The notes: generated from the letters alone by a model not told the origin. A stretch of DNA of 64,000 nt from Pleurotus ostreatus/Saccharomyces cerevisiae fusant (GCA_024196135.1 JAMQCK010000033.1:62001-126000); one strand, 5' to 3'. Counted from the stretch's first letter, positions 12,951 through 25,031 are shown. Numbers and translations: made by a program.

Positions 12951-13130
12951 CTTGGTCAGTAATGAAGGAGAGTGTGGGTTCGATGAAAACAGAGTTCAGT
13001 GAGGAATCGAAAGCGTAAGAGAGAGTGAGAGAGATTTGAGGGATGATGGATGAGCCAAAGGATGATAAGTAAGACGAATCGAAGACTGCGAGGGACGGTC
13101 TGCGCTGTGAGATATAGCGAGAGAGTATGG

Positions 13131-13138
13131 TTTTTATA
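13131..13138 (-). promoter_or_regulatory. TATA box of secreted repeat protein
   Basis: TATAAAAA on the minus strand, about 180 bases before the ATG at 12950. A strong TATA box fits a highly expressed secreted protein; the leader would be about 150 bases. Confidence 0.5.
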
Positions 13139-13216
13139 CGAACGGCCGCTACAGTGAGGTGACTTTAGATGACACTTTGGTTCCTTCCGAAAAGAGGTGG
13201 CGCGTATACCTTCGTC

Positions 13217-13287
13217 AGAAGGCGGACAGAAGCGCAACACAAGTATTACAGAAGCGCAACACGAGCACAACAGAAGTGCAACACAAG
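13217..13287. repeat. Short tandem repeat, about 21-base unit, three copies
   Basis: Three imperfect copies of a unit built around ACAGAAGCGCAACACAAG lie upstream of the secreted protein's TATA box. Confidence 0.6.
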
Positions 13288-13458
13288 GACGACTGAAGGG
13301 CTTGTAACGCGACGCCGTCACAGCCGCCGTCGATCCTGAGAGCGGCCGGCAAGCCAGTGTCGCTGGATACAGTTTCGATGATACTGGTGGTGAAGCCTTA
13401 TGATATTGATGGAGCAGAAGTTATACAATTTGATGACATTCGTTGCGCGCTACTCGCC

Positions 13459-14070
13459 TCAGTCTCGGATGATCTCGTCGAGCCCGTCGAGGATCTTCGC
13501 TCCGGAGAGGCGGGCGATTTCCTTGCCCTGGAACATCAGGTAGGCGTAAGCAAGAGATCATAAAGAGACGTGTTGAGACGAGGAATCGTGTGAAGGAGAG
13601 ATAGACACGTTTGAGCAAAACAATGTACGCGCACTCACCTCCGAATCCAGCTTGATGAGCGTCGGGACACCGGTGACGCTCCACGGCTCCTTGCGGTAGA
13701 TCGCGTCGGGGGTCTTCCACCTTTCAGTCCATGTCAGCAAGGAGACCCATGCGTTGAAACCAGGTAAGTGAACGTACTCAGGCCTGTCCCCAACGTGCAC
13801 TATGAGCAGATCTGGCGCGCCCTCGGCCGAGAACGTCTTCTGCACGCGGTCCTCGACGTCGCGGCAGTACTATGGGATGAACAGATCGCATTAGTTTTGA
13901 GAGTTTGGGATACGCGACTGGTAGATACTAGACAGGGTCGATGGAGTACTATGAAAACTCACCGGACACCAGAGCTGCCCATCCACGACAGACGAGTAGA
14001 AGATTACGAACTTCTCGGGGACGCCGACAAGGTCAGACAAAGGAGGCTTCTCAAGGGATCGGATAGGCAT
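13459..14070 (-). CDS. Thioredoxin-like protein, TXNDC17 (DUF953) type, with WCPYC site
   Basis: Exons complement of 13459-13527, 13639-13720, 13778-13869 and 13963-14070 give 116 aa, the expected length for the TXNDC17/TRP14 family. Seen features: a strand motif EKFVIFYSSVVDG, the redox site W34-C-P-Y-C38 created across the first splice junction, the family element VGDRPEWKTPDA, and the cis-Pro segment SVTGVPTLIKL. Family members are cytosolic disulfide reductases. The usual signature is WCPDC; here the second variable residue is Tyr, which gives a glutaredoxin-like CPYC. This could shift redox potential or substrate choice. Assignment is based on motif order and size. Confidence 0.85.
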
Positions 14071-14443
14071 GGCTTCTCGGCAGCTAGTTTGTTCGTTCAA
14101 TGGGGGTATTCGGCGGGCTCTTCGCTCGAGGGGGACGACTGGAGGATCTTCGGGCGCCTATTCAGACCGCCCTCGAGGCTTTATAATAGGAGGAAGGTCA
14201 GAATCAAGATACGGAGCGCCATTGCACGCCATGCTCGAGTGCGGGCACGCGATTGTCGCTGGCGTGATGATGGCGGGAAGTGAACGTTGAATTCACCTTC
14301 GGGCCGGGCTCAAGTAGATCGGCGATTGCCGGCACACGTGGATCGTATGACAGCCGGCAAGCGCCGATACGCGTTGCCTCCGCACTCCTTGAGCGATTAG
14401 GCACTTGTCCCCTTCTTTGACGGCCGGGTCTTCAAGTGCTACG

Positions 14444-15490
14444 ATGAACTACCCAACCACATCTATTTCCACGTCGGATCGTACGCGTGTTGCGAACCTA
14501 TGGTTTGACGACGGGAACTTGGTCATCGCGGCCGGGTCGCACCTTTTCCGCGTGCATCGCAGCATCATGTCCATGCATTCTGCCGTATTTCACGATATGC
14601 TGTCGTGCCCTCCTTCCGAGTCTCAAGACATGTACGGAGGCGTGCCGTTCTTGGAACTTCTAGACGATGGGGAAGAAGTCAAATATTTCTTGACTGCCCT
14701 TTATCTGCCGGAGTACGTGGCGCGTTCTACTCGGTTACTCATTCGTGATGTACTTTCAGGCAATTTCCTCTGATCCCAGAGGGCTGCGTCTTGCAATTCA
14801 AAGCGATACTCGGCGCCTTGCGGCTGTCTCACAAGTACGACGTGCCTTTCCTGCGACGACGCGCTCTTCGCGTATTTTCCGCAGAATACATCATGGACGT
14901 CAACAAGCTAGCGAAGTGCCCGCTCCCCCGGTGGAGGACCACTCCCGGAATGGCTTGGCTGGGGATCACCTTTGACCAGGACCAATGGAAGCAGGTTCAA
15001 GAAGAGCTTTTGCTGGCGCGCGAAGTCGGCGCCTTGTGGGTCCTCCCACAGCTCCTCTACGAAGCGTCGTACGCGCCCGTGTCGATGCTCCGCTCTTCGC
15101 GCCTTGACCAAGCCGAAATCCTGGCATGCTATGCTGGCTACCATGCGACGCGGACCATGGCGCCCTCCCACTTCGAGTGCAAGACGTCGACTTGCACGTC
15201 TGATCGGTGGAACAGGTTCGTCGACGACGCGAAATCCATCACGAAGCCCGGATTTGTCTTTGACCCAACCTCCGCCCGCTACAGTGGAAGGATGTGTAGA
15301 GTGTGTACAGCACTGTATGTCGAAACGCTCGAAGAGTGGAGGAAGGATTTCTGGAGCCGCATTCCCGAGTTCTATGGTTTGCCTTGCTGGGAGGATCTCA
15401 AGGAGATGAAGGCAAAGGCATTGGAGGTAATCCTCCTCGCAAACAACGCATTGTATTATCGCTCATGTAGTATCATAGGGGCCCTGGTGA
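14444..15490 (+). CDS. BTB/POZ domain protein
   Basis: Exons 14444-14712 and 14760-15426, with a likely tiny last exon 15479-15490, give about 315 aa. If the last intron is retained the frame would run to 15567. The BTB fold is seen at the N-terminus (NLWFDDGNLVIAAGSHLFRV, HRSIMSMHSAVFHDML), followed by the typical second-exon start VLQFKAILGALRLSHKYDV. The C-terminal half is a helical, Trp-containing region shared with the BTB genes at 48.6 and 50.7 kb and with a pseudogene at 18.7 kb. Such mushroom BTB proteins may be Cul3 adaptors or protein-interaction modules; the partner is unknown. The split of the BTB domain by an intron after the Pro-Glu of LPE is conserved in all copies here. Confidence 0.82.
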
Positions 15491-15567
15491 ATCGCGGTAT
15501 GACCCGAGTCGACACGCCAGTATCCCGCATTTTCGCGTGCATGTTGGAATACAGACCCGCAATATAA

Positions 15568-16808
15568 TGCGTCGTTCTATGTATTTTTGTCTGGTTCGAG
15601 ACGCCAGTTCTCCTGCTTCGCTCTTAGATGGGCAGCGCTTTCCATGCGAAAATTAGGATTTGTCCTCCTCCAGCGTCCACCACCGCGCTCAATTGGAAAC
15701 TCTTCCTTCTGTTGGTACGTCGCATGTCTAGTCAGATAATCCCTCTAGGCAATCCAATAATCGCCTACCGCTCGCGAGCTCGTACGACGCACGTAGCGTA
15801 TGGCACCTAGTCCCCGCAACGGTGGAGCGCCAGTGATCCTAAGCTGAAGCTCGCAGGGTAGATGGTATTATCTAGCACCTCGCTTTTGACGATGAAATAC
15901 ATACCTCTGCGACGATCACTCCGAAAGGTCATTCTTTCGCTTCTCTGTCAGGCCATTGATTTCTCAGCTCCATCGTCACTGAGGGACCTTGACGACTCCC
16001 CGTCAGTACCTCTTAGCGTATCCTAATAAGCCATTCCTTGCGCCCATCGTTGCTGAGGTGTACGCTGATAACTACAAGGAGTGATTTTTCGGACCTCGAG
16101 GAAGATTCCGAAGAAGCAAAGTTCAACCAATCATGTGACCTCGCGCGTGCGCAATTTCAACACCGTTTGATTCCCGGCGCGAAAGATCCCGACATCGTCA
16201 CCCGGTCCTCTTCCTCGTTCACACCTGCGTTCATGTGCGCATTCCATAGAGTAACCAGCCGAGGATACATGTCCTGTTCTCATCCTTTATATCGTTCTCT
16301 CCCTTCTCATATACACCTCTTCCCTCAGCTGGACTTTCCAGAATGCCATGTGCGGGAACGGACGTTGCGAGGGGGCCGCCATCATCACATTAATTAACCC
16401 GCTTTTGGGCTTTCGCTTGACGTGGACACGCGGAAGTGAAGGCGGGATGAAAACATACTAGGAACCAGCTGACATAGCATTCTTCCTACGAATGCCCGAC
16501 CGCGCCCCCGCCGGATTCACACCTCGCACGGCGTCGTATCTCGCAAGGTTGGACGCGGCGTACGATACACTCCAACCGTATGAGGGCCCCGGGAGCGCTT
16601 ACGCCGACCGCGCAACCCAATTCGCGGTCTCGAGCCTCACTCAATCAATCGCTGCGGAATTACTGCGAAGCCGCCCGGCCTGCATGCCCAATTCAACACT
16701 TTGACGTGCATCACGACCGTCTCCGCGCGCGCTTTTATTCCTTGGCTTCCTGTTTCTCCGCCCACGGATGCTAGAGCACTCGACACCCCCCGTCGCGCGC
16801 TGACGGCC
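15568..16808. other. Intergenic, no convincing gene
   Basis: Only short open frames. One at 16492-16704 starts with a good ATG but shows no motif and no splice join to the gene at 16809. Confidence 0.5.
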
Positions 16809-18457
16809 ATGTTGCCCTTTGACTCGATCGCGGTGCTCGCGCTGACCGCAGAGGTGCGTTCGCTGCTCAGGGGCGACCGTGGAGGGATCGCTAACGTTGT
16901 CGATCAGATGTTCTTCCTTGGTACGTGCACTCGCGCCGCCTCCGACGTGTCGAGCCGTGATGTTGGCGTGAAGGGCTATACACGGTTCTCTGGGTCCGGC
17001 ATGTGATGGTGATGGTGGGGAAGGGCTTCAGCAGTCGGAAACACTGCGTGCGTACCCAGGCCGATGAGTATCTACCCCGAGCTCACCCATCGCGTAGATC
17101 TTCCTCGCGCTGTCGACCACGATGTATGTGTCAGCGGTCCTACACGCTGGTGAGCACAACCCCCTCCTCTACACCGAACGCACTAGGTGCTTAGCGCTGC
17201 GCAGGTCTGCTGGCATACCGCGTGCTGTACGGGCTCGGCCTCACCCCCGAAGCTGCAGAGTGGCAACATTGGTGGACGGACCTCACAGGCTGGCACATCC
17301 GGATGATCAGCGCGCTTCAATTCACGCAAGTCGTCATCGGCGATCTCATCCAGGTGCGCATCAACTGTCCCCGCATCTTCACGCACTCATACCCCCACAG
17401 GCCTTCCGCGCCTATGTCGCCTGGAACTTTAATCTCTGGGTCGTCATCCTTCCCTTCCCCTTTTTCCTCACTGGTGTTGGTACGCCCCTTGCCCCTTCTC
17501 TTACCGCAACCGTCCAACTAATGCCTCTCCCAGTCACCACCATCCTCTCCTTCATCCCCGCGCACCCCTCCCCCTACCTCCAGCTCATCCTTCGCATCGG
17601 TCTCCCCTCTTCCCTCGCGTACAATGTCACCATGAGTGCGCTCCTCATCTGGCGCCTGACACGCGCGCACGCCGAGTCTGCTCGGGCCGGTGTGCGTGAC
17701 GCGACCCGTCCGCCCGTCCTCCTCCGCATTGCACGCGTCGTCGCCGAGACGGGTGCGTTGTACGTCGGCGCGTACGCGATCTTCATCGCGCTGGACTTCG
17801 CGGGACGGCTTGAGATGTTCGTCGTCCAGGCGGCACTGATGCCGATAGGAGGTGCGTAGTGGCGTCCTAGGATAGGGTTAGGGGCGACCGAGGCAGGCCC
17901 GAGGGGTAGATGGTTATGCTGACGTCCAATCTACAGGCATGACCTTCTCGCTCATGTCGATCCGACTATACGGCATCGCGGACGAGGAGCCGGAGTCGTC
18001 GTGGAGCTGGCCGTCATGGACGACGTGGTCGAAGACGGAGACGTTCCCCGGGGACAGCGATGGGCCGTACCCACCTGATGTTGAGAGGGCGATCTCGAGA
18101 GACCGGGAGCGGGCGTTTTCTGGCGAGCGGGCTCATCGACTGTCGGGCGCTGGCGAGCTTTCGTTCAGTGGTCACGGCGAGAGGATACGTTCGGGCGACC
18201 GCGAACGGACATTTTCAGGGGATCACGCCCGGACACTGTCGTTGGAGAGGGCCCATACGCACGGCTCATCGCAGAGTACCTTGCAACGGACATCGCAGGA
18301 TATCATGCCTCGGATATCGCAAGATATCATGCCACGGACTTCGCAGGATATCATGCCTCGGACATCGCAGAGTATCTCTCCACTCCCACCGCAGAATACC
18401 GTGCCACGGACATTGCAGAGTACTGTTGCGTCGGATGCCGCTGTTGTACAAAGATGA
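16809..18457 (+). CDS. Seven-helix membrane protein with repetitive C-terminal tail
   Basis: Eight exons keep frame: 16809-16853, 16908-16920, 16974-17047, 17098-17149, 17205-17353, 17401-17479, 17534-17851 and 17937-18457, giving 416 aa. About seven hydrophobic helices are visible, for example IFLALSTTMYVSAVLHAG, FNLWVVILPFPFFLTGV, GALYVGAYAIFIALDFAG and the last around ALMPIGGMTFSLMSIRLYG. The layout matches a seven-helix, receptor-like family that is expanded in Agaricomycetes and mostly uncharacterised. The cytosolic tail of about 165 residues is Ser/Arg-rich, with one set of repeats around ERxFSG/xRxLS and three exact-length TSQDIMPR-type octapeptides. A 13-base second exon is unusual but fits the phase and joins two parts of a helix. 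Function unknown. Confidence 0.75.
18290..18361 (+). repeat. Three tandem 24-base coding repeats (TSQDIMPR)
   Basis: Copies at 18290-18313, 18314-18337 and 18338-18361 differ at only a few bases and encode an eight-residue repeat in the tail of the seven-helix protein. Diverged copies follow. Confidence 0.85.
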
Positions 18458-18701
18458 ATATAGAGCGGTCCTTCCTGAATATTGACTTGCAGCGTCTGGC
18501 GTGCGATCTTCCAAAAAAATGCGATCGTCTGGGAGGGGCGTATCTTTGTCCACATTTTTGTCGGCAATGTAGTCGAAGCTCAACTTGAACTTGTGCGTGA
18601 CCGTGAGGCGTCGGCAAGCGCCGAGGCGCCCTGCTTTCGCACTGCCCAGCTAGCTAGGCGCTTGTCTCTCCCCTCAACGTCGACATAGCCTATCGACGAC
18701 G

Positions 18702-18962
18702 ATGGACTCATCGACTACGTCTACTCCATCCACCGAGCGCACCCGCGTCGCCGACATATGGTTCGACGACGGCAACCTCGTCATCGCGGCCGGATAGCGC
18801 CTCTTTCGCGTGCATCGCAGCATCGTGTCCATGCACTCCAGCTTTTTCCGCGATATGCTGCAGTGCCCTCCTTCCGCGGCTCAGTATATGTACGAGGGCG
18901 TCCCATTCCTGGAGCTTCCTGGCGATGGGGAGAAGGTGGAGAGGCTGTATGATTTTTCTTGA
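18702..18962 (+). pseudogene. BTB pseudogene with in-frame stop and truncation
   Basis: The frame from the ATG at 18702 reads as the N-terminal half of the BTB gene at 14444 (RVADIWFDDGNLVIAAG, then RLFRVHRSIVSMHS), but codon 32 is TAG (18795-18797) where the paralog has TCG for Ser. The match continues past the stop to about 18945 and then ends in unrelated sequence, with no second exon. Both lesions argue for a dead copy. Its upstream region also contains a CGCTTGTCYC-like leader segment as at the intact gene. Confidence 0.85.
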
Positions 18963-19372
18963 ATGCTGCAGGGTTACTGCGTTCTACAAGATTGTATTAA
19001 TAGTGTGTACTTATTCGAATTCAGCCTTGGCTACTCTTCACGCTTCCCTCCACTCCTTTCTCATGCATATCACCAACCACAAGCCAAAACAGCATGTAAC
19101 GGCTCCTCCATAGGTCCTTGCTTACCTTCTCGCTGTGCGAAGCATTAGAACCTACGCACGTGCATGTTGAACTTGTGATCACGTGTGTAATTCAATTACG
19201 AGTAATTGATCCGAACTCGAATTCCAATTGACGTCTTGTCGCCGACCACGACGAGCACAGCGCTTAGCGCTGCGCCATGAGGCTCGTTCATTCCTGAGCT
19301 GAACTTCTACCCCCCTTCTACGCGTATCCCTTCAAAGGATCCAGGGCTACCTGAAAATCAGCCAACCTGAGG
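18963..19372. other. Intergenic, nothing recognised
   Basis: AT-richer spacer between the BTB pseudogene and the coiled-coil gene. Confidence 0.5.
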
Positions 19373-22300
19373 ATGTATGCGGAGTCGGAGGAAGATGGAC
19401 GAAGTCCGCCGCCCATACGCATGCCAGAGCCTGCATTGTGTGTCACAGTCTACTTCCCAAAACACCCGCGACTAACACTTGCCCCAGAGCTGACCCTCGA
19501 CCGGATGGATACGCTTATGCGAACGAAGATAGCTATTCCCCTCGATCAGAACTACTCTCTACCCCACCCGGCGGCAGACATACCCAGAAGCACAAGCATA
19601 ACCGCACGAAGACCAAGCCGAGCGCGCGCTACCGCAAAGACCGCGAACGACATCATGCCCATGAACCCCACCACGAACTCCTCCGCCTGCTGATCGACCG
19701 CGAGTACGAGGCGGACAAGTTGCGCCGCGCGCTTGACGAGGCATCCCGCCGCATCGACAACGAGGCGCAACGCGCCGCCGAGGCGGAACGCGTCGCAAGA
19801 GAGACCCTCCACCACGTCCGGCTCGCGGGGGAGGCGCGCGCGACCGCCCAGGCCGATGCGTCCCGCACGCGCGACGAGCTGGCGATGTATCGCGTGCAGG
19901 TCACGAACGCGCAGCGCGAGATCGACCGCGCGCAGGACGTTGTGCGTAACCTTGAGAGGCAGCGGGATGATGCGGAGCGTACAGCGGCTCGAGCGCGAAG
20001 TACGGCGCGGAGGCTCACGCGCGAGCTGCTTGCTGAGGCGGCGCGCGAGGAAGGACGGCGCTTAGGCTTCCGTGACGGGCTTCGGCAGGCCCGCGCGGAG
20101 GCGGTCGTCGAGCATCCCCGCAGGCGACGCCGTCATCATCAGCCGCGTCGGCGACATGCTCCTACCACCGATACTGAGGAAGAGGCGGCCTTCGAAGACG
20201 AGTACGACTACCCCTACGAAAGCGAATACGACTACGAAGCCGCCTTCCGCAACACACCGCGTCGACACGAGGAGACGCTCGCCAGCTCTCCAGGTCGCAT
20301 GCCCATCCGCACCGTCGATGCCGGCCAGATCTCCCCGGAGACCTCGACGGGCCCACCGCAGCCAAGCCCGCACCCTCTATCCCCACCGCAAACGCGCATA
20401 TCCTACCCGACGACTGGCGCCCCAACAGAGCCGTTCAATGAACCTCCAGAGCCTACGCCCGTGCTAGAGCACCCAGAAGGACGATCTCCTGCAGGCTACG
20501 TCCCCCCACAGATGCGCACGCCGGGAATCCAGACGTACAGTCTCGAGATACCGCCAGCGGACGAGGTAGAACGGGAAATCAACCAGTTGAGGCCTATGCG
20601 TCGGGGACTGAGCAACCCGCGGCGTCACGGAATGCAGATTCAACCTCAGGAGATGCGTCGCGCGTATGAGACGACCAGTCCGCAAGGTGGAGGGGATAGG
20701 CAGCCCATCTATACCAACCCGCTTCGTCGGGAGTACGAAGATGAGGATGATGGGCCGCAGGCACCACCACCGTCGGGGCCTGTCCAGGGACGCACACCGG
20801 AGGAAATCCTCGCTGCGGCGCGACGCATCGCCGAGCAGGAGCGCCAGCAGCTTCTGGCGCAGCAGGAAGCCGCTGCAGCAGCCCGCGAGCGCGAGGAAGG
20901 AGGACACGGTGGTGGCGGGCTCTTCAGCACGCTCAAGCGGGCGCTCACGGGGAAGGGGTCCCGCAAGCGGCCGGGGCTGCAACGCAACCTGAGCGTGATC
21001 GAGGAGCAGAGCACGCCCTCGTCCGCCCGGCGCGGTCATTTGCGCAGCCAGAGCGAGAATGTCGTCCCACGCGCGCCGTACGGGCGCGACGACATCAGCC
21101 CGGACATCGCCATCTCCGTGCAGCCGCCGTCGCACTCGGAGACCACGCCGTCGAAGGCGACGCCGTCGAGGGAGGGCATGAGCTCGCGCGAGCATCTGCC
21201 GAGGAGCGATGGGTACCTGTCGCCGCGGATGCAACCTGCGCCGATGGAGTATACGCGTCCAGTGCCGCATACGCCGGGCGGGCACTACGAGGATAACTGG
21301 GCGGCGCAGTATACGCCTGAGCAGCGGCATCTCATCGATACGGAGGGGTGGAAGGGTCTTCTCGACCGGACGGTTGCGACGCCGAATGGCGCGGCTGTGA
21401 GGGGCGGGCCGCCTTTGCCTTCGTCTTCGTCTTCGTCGCGCATGCGTCCGCATGGTGTGAACAACTCAAGCTCTTCGTCTCGCGCTGGAGGGGCGCCGCG
21501 TCGTATGCGGTCGAACTTGTCGTCTCGCGGTCAGCCGCCCCCACCGCAGGTGCATGCCCCGCGGCCGTCAGCTCCTGTAGCACCACCGCCTGTGCCGTTT
21601 AGTCCTGCGAGCGCCTACAGTGGTCTGCGCGGGAGCTCGATGACGACGAAGGAGCACCAGATGGCTTTTAAGCACTCGCCGTCGCTGGCGTTTCCACCGC
21701 TTCCCCCTCTCGCGCCCACGACCTCGGCTGAGCCGACAACGCGTCCGGGTAGCGCGATGTCTAGAAGGTCGGCGCGCTCGCTGCGTTCTCAGCGTGAAGC
21801 GGACGCGGACAGGGACCGGGCGAGGCAGGATGCGGAAGACCACGCGCGATTGGCGAGCGAGCTGCACCGCCCGAACTCGCGCGGCTCGGCGTACGGGCAC
21901 TACGACCCGTCCACATACGTCGACCCAGCGCTCGTGCGGTCGACGGAGGACCTGACGCTGCCGCCGCAAGCTACCACGCCGCGCTCGCGGGCTGCGGAGG
22001 TGGCGGCGACGCCGCGGTCTAGGCAGCGCGCATTGTCGCGGTCGAGAGACGAGTTAAGGAGCCCGAGGACTCAGCCGCGAGCGGACCCACCGCCTTCGTC
22101 GCGCGCGTCTGAGGCGCCGTCGCAGGGGCGGAGCCAGGGGACGTCTGACGACTATGGTGCGGAGACGGAGTTGAACACGCGCGCGAATGCAGCAATAAGG
22201 GCATCGTCGCTGCGGTCGCGCGGCGGCGACTCAACGAGGGGTGGTACTGGCCGAGGCGACGCGTATCGTGGACCACCGCCTCCGCAGCAGGCCGGCGCTG

Positions 22301-22695
22301 GTATGCCCTACGCTGGGGGCGCGCAGCCGTACGGAGCGCCGCTTGGCTATCGCCCTCCTCCGAATCCGCAGGCATATGGGCAGCCAAGGGCACCTCCTGT
22401 ATACCCCTACGCAGCGGCTGTGCCGCCTAGCGGGTATGCCCAGCCTCCTCATCCTCCGGCGAGTCCGTATGCTCCTCCTGCGGTCCCAGGCGGGATGCCT
22501 AGTGGCGCTGGCCCCGGCGGCGGCGTTTATGGCCCCCCTCCCGTGCAGAACGGGAGGACAAGCCCCTTCATCCCTGACCGGCCACCATCACGGTCAAGCT
22601 CGCCGACGCCGGTGCCCGTTCCTCCGCCTCAACCCCAAGGCCCGCGACGCGAGCGCTCGCAGACCTCGTATACGGATTTGGACTACGCAGAGTAA
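19373..22695 (+). CDS. Large coiled-coil and disordered protein, function unknown
   Basis: Exons 19373-19437 and 19488-22695 join across a 50-base intron to give 1,090 aa. After a short acidic start (MYAESEEDGRSPPPIR), residues of roughly 75-235 form a heptad-rich, Arg/Glu/Ala-rich coiled coil (HHELLRLLIDREYEADKLRR onward, EIDRAQDVVRNLERQRDDAE). The remainder is low complexity: Pro, Ser, Arg and Gln rich, with a second short helical Gln/Glu/Ala segment (EILAAARRIAEQERQQLLAQ) near the middle and a Pro/Gly/Tyr-rich end. No catalytic domain is seen. Candidates would be a cytoskeletal or signalling scaffold, but nothing in the sequence proves it. Confidence 0.75.
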
Positions 22696-24600
22696 GCTGA
22701 TGATTTCAATGCTCGGAAAATGTACGTACTAGGACTCCTTTCTTCTCTTTCACGCCCTGTTCACGACCTCGTTATGTATTCTGATGTGCAGCTGTCGATC
22801 CGCTGTTTGTACGATTTGTGTGTGCTGTAAATGCTCTGCTTGTACTACATATCTGTCTATCGATCTTATTCGCCCCTTTTGTGGCCTGCCGGCGTGACCA
22901 GGGGTGGTTGAGCATGGGAAGGTGCGTGCGAGGTTCTGTCCTTGTTGAGTACAATATCGGCAAAACAATTAGGTGAGTTCGAATTTCGTGCACGGCGCTA
23001 CTGTTATTGATACATTTTCGCAGACAACCTCACGATACCGCCGATTGTGGCAACGACTTTCGCCAGCGTTGCGAGGCGATCTCATGCCTTTCAGGCTGTT
23101 CGCTGTCAAGGAGCAACGACCACGGAGTTCAGGGACAGCAAAAATACACTCCTCGTATAATCCTTCGTATGTACGCTTACGCGTTACTCCTCTTCCATCG
23201 ACAATCGCTCAAGGCCAAGGACCACGCTGGTGAGTCTGACTATGACGGTACCCTTTTCGTGTAGACGCCCACGCCGCTTATGAAGACGCGGTGCTCTATC
23301 GCCGCCTATCTCGCAGCATCGTACGTCCTCTGCTTCTTTCTCTGGAAATTTCGAGGGCTAGCCCGCCTCCGCAGGCGATCTTCAGCAACGCAGCGCGCTA
23401 TCGCTTCCACCGGATGCATGGGCGCTGTGGGAGGGCGAGGGAAAGGGGACCCCTTATGGGGATATGCCCGCGTGGAAGACGCGCCCTCCCCGCCGGACAT
23501 TGCCCTCCCCGAAGGGACGTCGTCTGCTCGTCCAGCATCCTGGCGCGCGGCGTGCGGCCCTGGGCATGGAGGTGGGCTTCCGATAGCTTCCTCACGGCGC
23601 GCAGCTGCCTTCTGGTCAGGCTGAATACAATTTTAGGGACCTGCTCGCTTGAGTTCGTTCCCTGCTCACGGCCGCAATCACGCAGTGAACAACATTGCGC
23701 ACGATGTTCTCGCTATCAGGCGAGTTTGTTGGATGTATGGGCGCTTGCAACACCAAGGAACAGTGTCGGTCAAGGTGCGTCCGATTGATGAGGTGGATGC
23801 TGGAGCATGGCGAATAACGCTAAATCATCCATGTATTGCCCCCGACGATGGCGAGCGCGTCGATGACTGTATAGCGATGGATCGAGAGAAGGTCTTCAGT
23901 ACAGCATGGGGCCGGAGGCAGATATCACTATCATCTGATTACTGACGCTTGTCGCGACAGGTCCTGTTCGTCGCCGCCTCCGCACAAGCTGCGGCCCGCC
24001 ACAAGCGAAAGAGTCTGTATGTTGTGGTTCATGTTCAAGGTGGGCGCGCCGCGCGAACTCATACAAGGTCTTAGCCGATGTTCGAGGCTAACGCGATGCC
24101 AGACGTTTCCCGCACTCACTGACTGTTGCGGGGAATGATATTTGTAGACGATGAGGGGGACCATGCCGTACGGCGCGCCTCAGCGACATCAGGCCGCCCA
24201 CGACGCCGCCCTTCCAACGCGGCGACAAGTTCCTCAAGCGCAAGGAATCACGCAAGTCTCAATTGACCGCGTGATATCGTGGGAGGTCGTGGGAACGATT
24301 CGACAAACACATCCCGAGGACGTGCGCAGCGTGCAGCTTGCCTCCGTCCATCCGGATCTCCGTCGCATCTCCGTCGCTGTCTGTCATCTGAAAATCTCCT
24401 CCAGATCTCAGCACTTCGCAAAGGCTCCCACTGGCTCCCAGAACTCCTGTCTTGCTGGATGCTGTGGTTGCTGCGGCTTTGGCGATACTTCCGTTGGAAG
24501 GGTGCGTCATTGGGCAGGACCCGATAACGACGTCTTCATTCGAAGCTGCTCCTTCGCATACCTCGACTGCATGGGCAGTACACGCAGCATCTACCTTTTT
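22696..24600. other. Gene-poor stretch, no convincing gene
   Basis: Open frames in all six frames are short and do not join by plausible splice sites into a protein with recognisable features. I looked for transposon proteins and terminal repeats and saw none. A decayed gene is possible. Confidence 0.4.
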
Positions 24601-24647
24601 GATCAATTATCACGGGCTTCCAAGAGATCTGGGCGACAGTCGAGAGG

Positions 24648-25031
24648 ATGGTGCTTTTCGTCCCCTTCTGGCCGATATGGTTGTGGGGGAACGAGATAGT
24701 GGAAACCTACGAAGCAGCAAGCTGGCAACGGCGCAGCCATCTCATGGGCCACTTTTGGACGGTGCGCGCTCATGAAGCTTACAGAGAAAAAATAGGTTTA
24801 CGACAAGACGATGACCTCACGCCCTTCGACTTCAGTTCTTCCTTTTGCCTCCCGGAACTCCTAGTCGTGCCAATCCTCCTCGTTCTTGGTCTTCAAGCTG
24901 TACTTCTCGGCGCTTGGCTGTCTTTCTCTACAGCCTCCGCCCAGGAGCAGGTGACCGCGTTCCTGCACCTCAGCTACAGCCGCGTCCCCGAGGTGATCGC
25001 GGTGAATGCACGAACGGAACACCAACATTAG
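24648..25031 (+). CDS. Possible 3' exon of a membrane protein, 5' part unresolved
   Basis: The frame to the stop at 25031 reads VLFVPFWPIWLWGNEIVET, then a charged middle (HLMGHFWTVRAHEAYREKIG), then a hydrophobic helix (LPELLVVPILLVLGLQAVLL). This looks like the C-terminal part of a membrane protein. An upstream hydrophobic exon (LLDAVVAAALAILPLE near 24450-24500) may belong to it, but I could not find a donor/acceptor pair that keeps the frame. It may be a real multi-exon gene or a decayed one. Confidence 0.3.
   Translation: MVLFVPFWPIWLWGNEIVETYEAASWQRRSHLMGHFWTVRAHEAYREKIGLRQDDDLTPFDFSSSFCLPELLVVPILLVLGLQAVLLGAWLSFSTASAQEQVTAFLHLSYSRVPEVIAVNARTEHQH

Noticed and set aside
16492..16704. 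Small frame of 70 codons with a good ATG upstream of the seven-helix gene
   Set aside because: No motif, no conserved neighbour, and no splice join to the following gene.
20464..21453. Minus-strand frame of 329 codons, Arg-rich
   Set aside because: Antisense shadow of the GC-rich, repetitive 1,090-residue gene.
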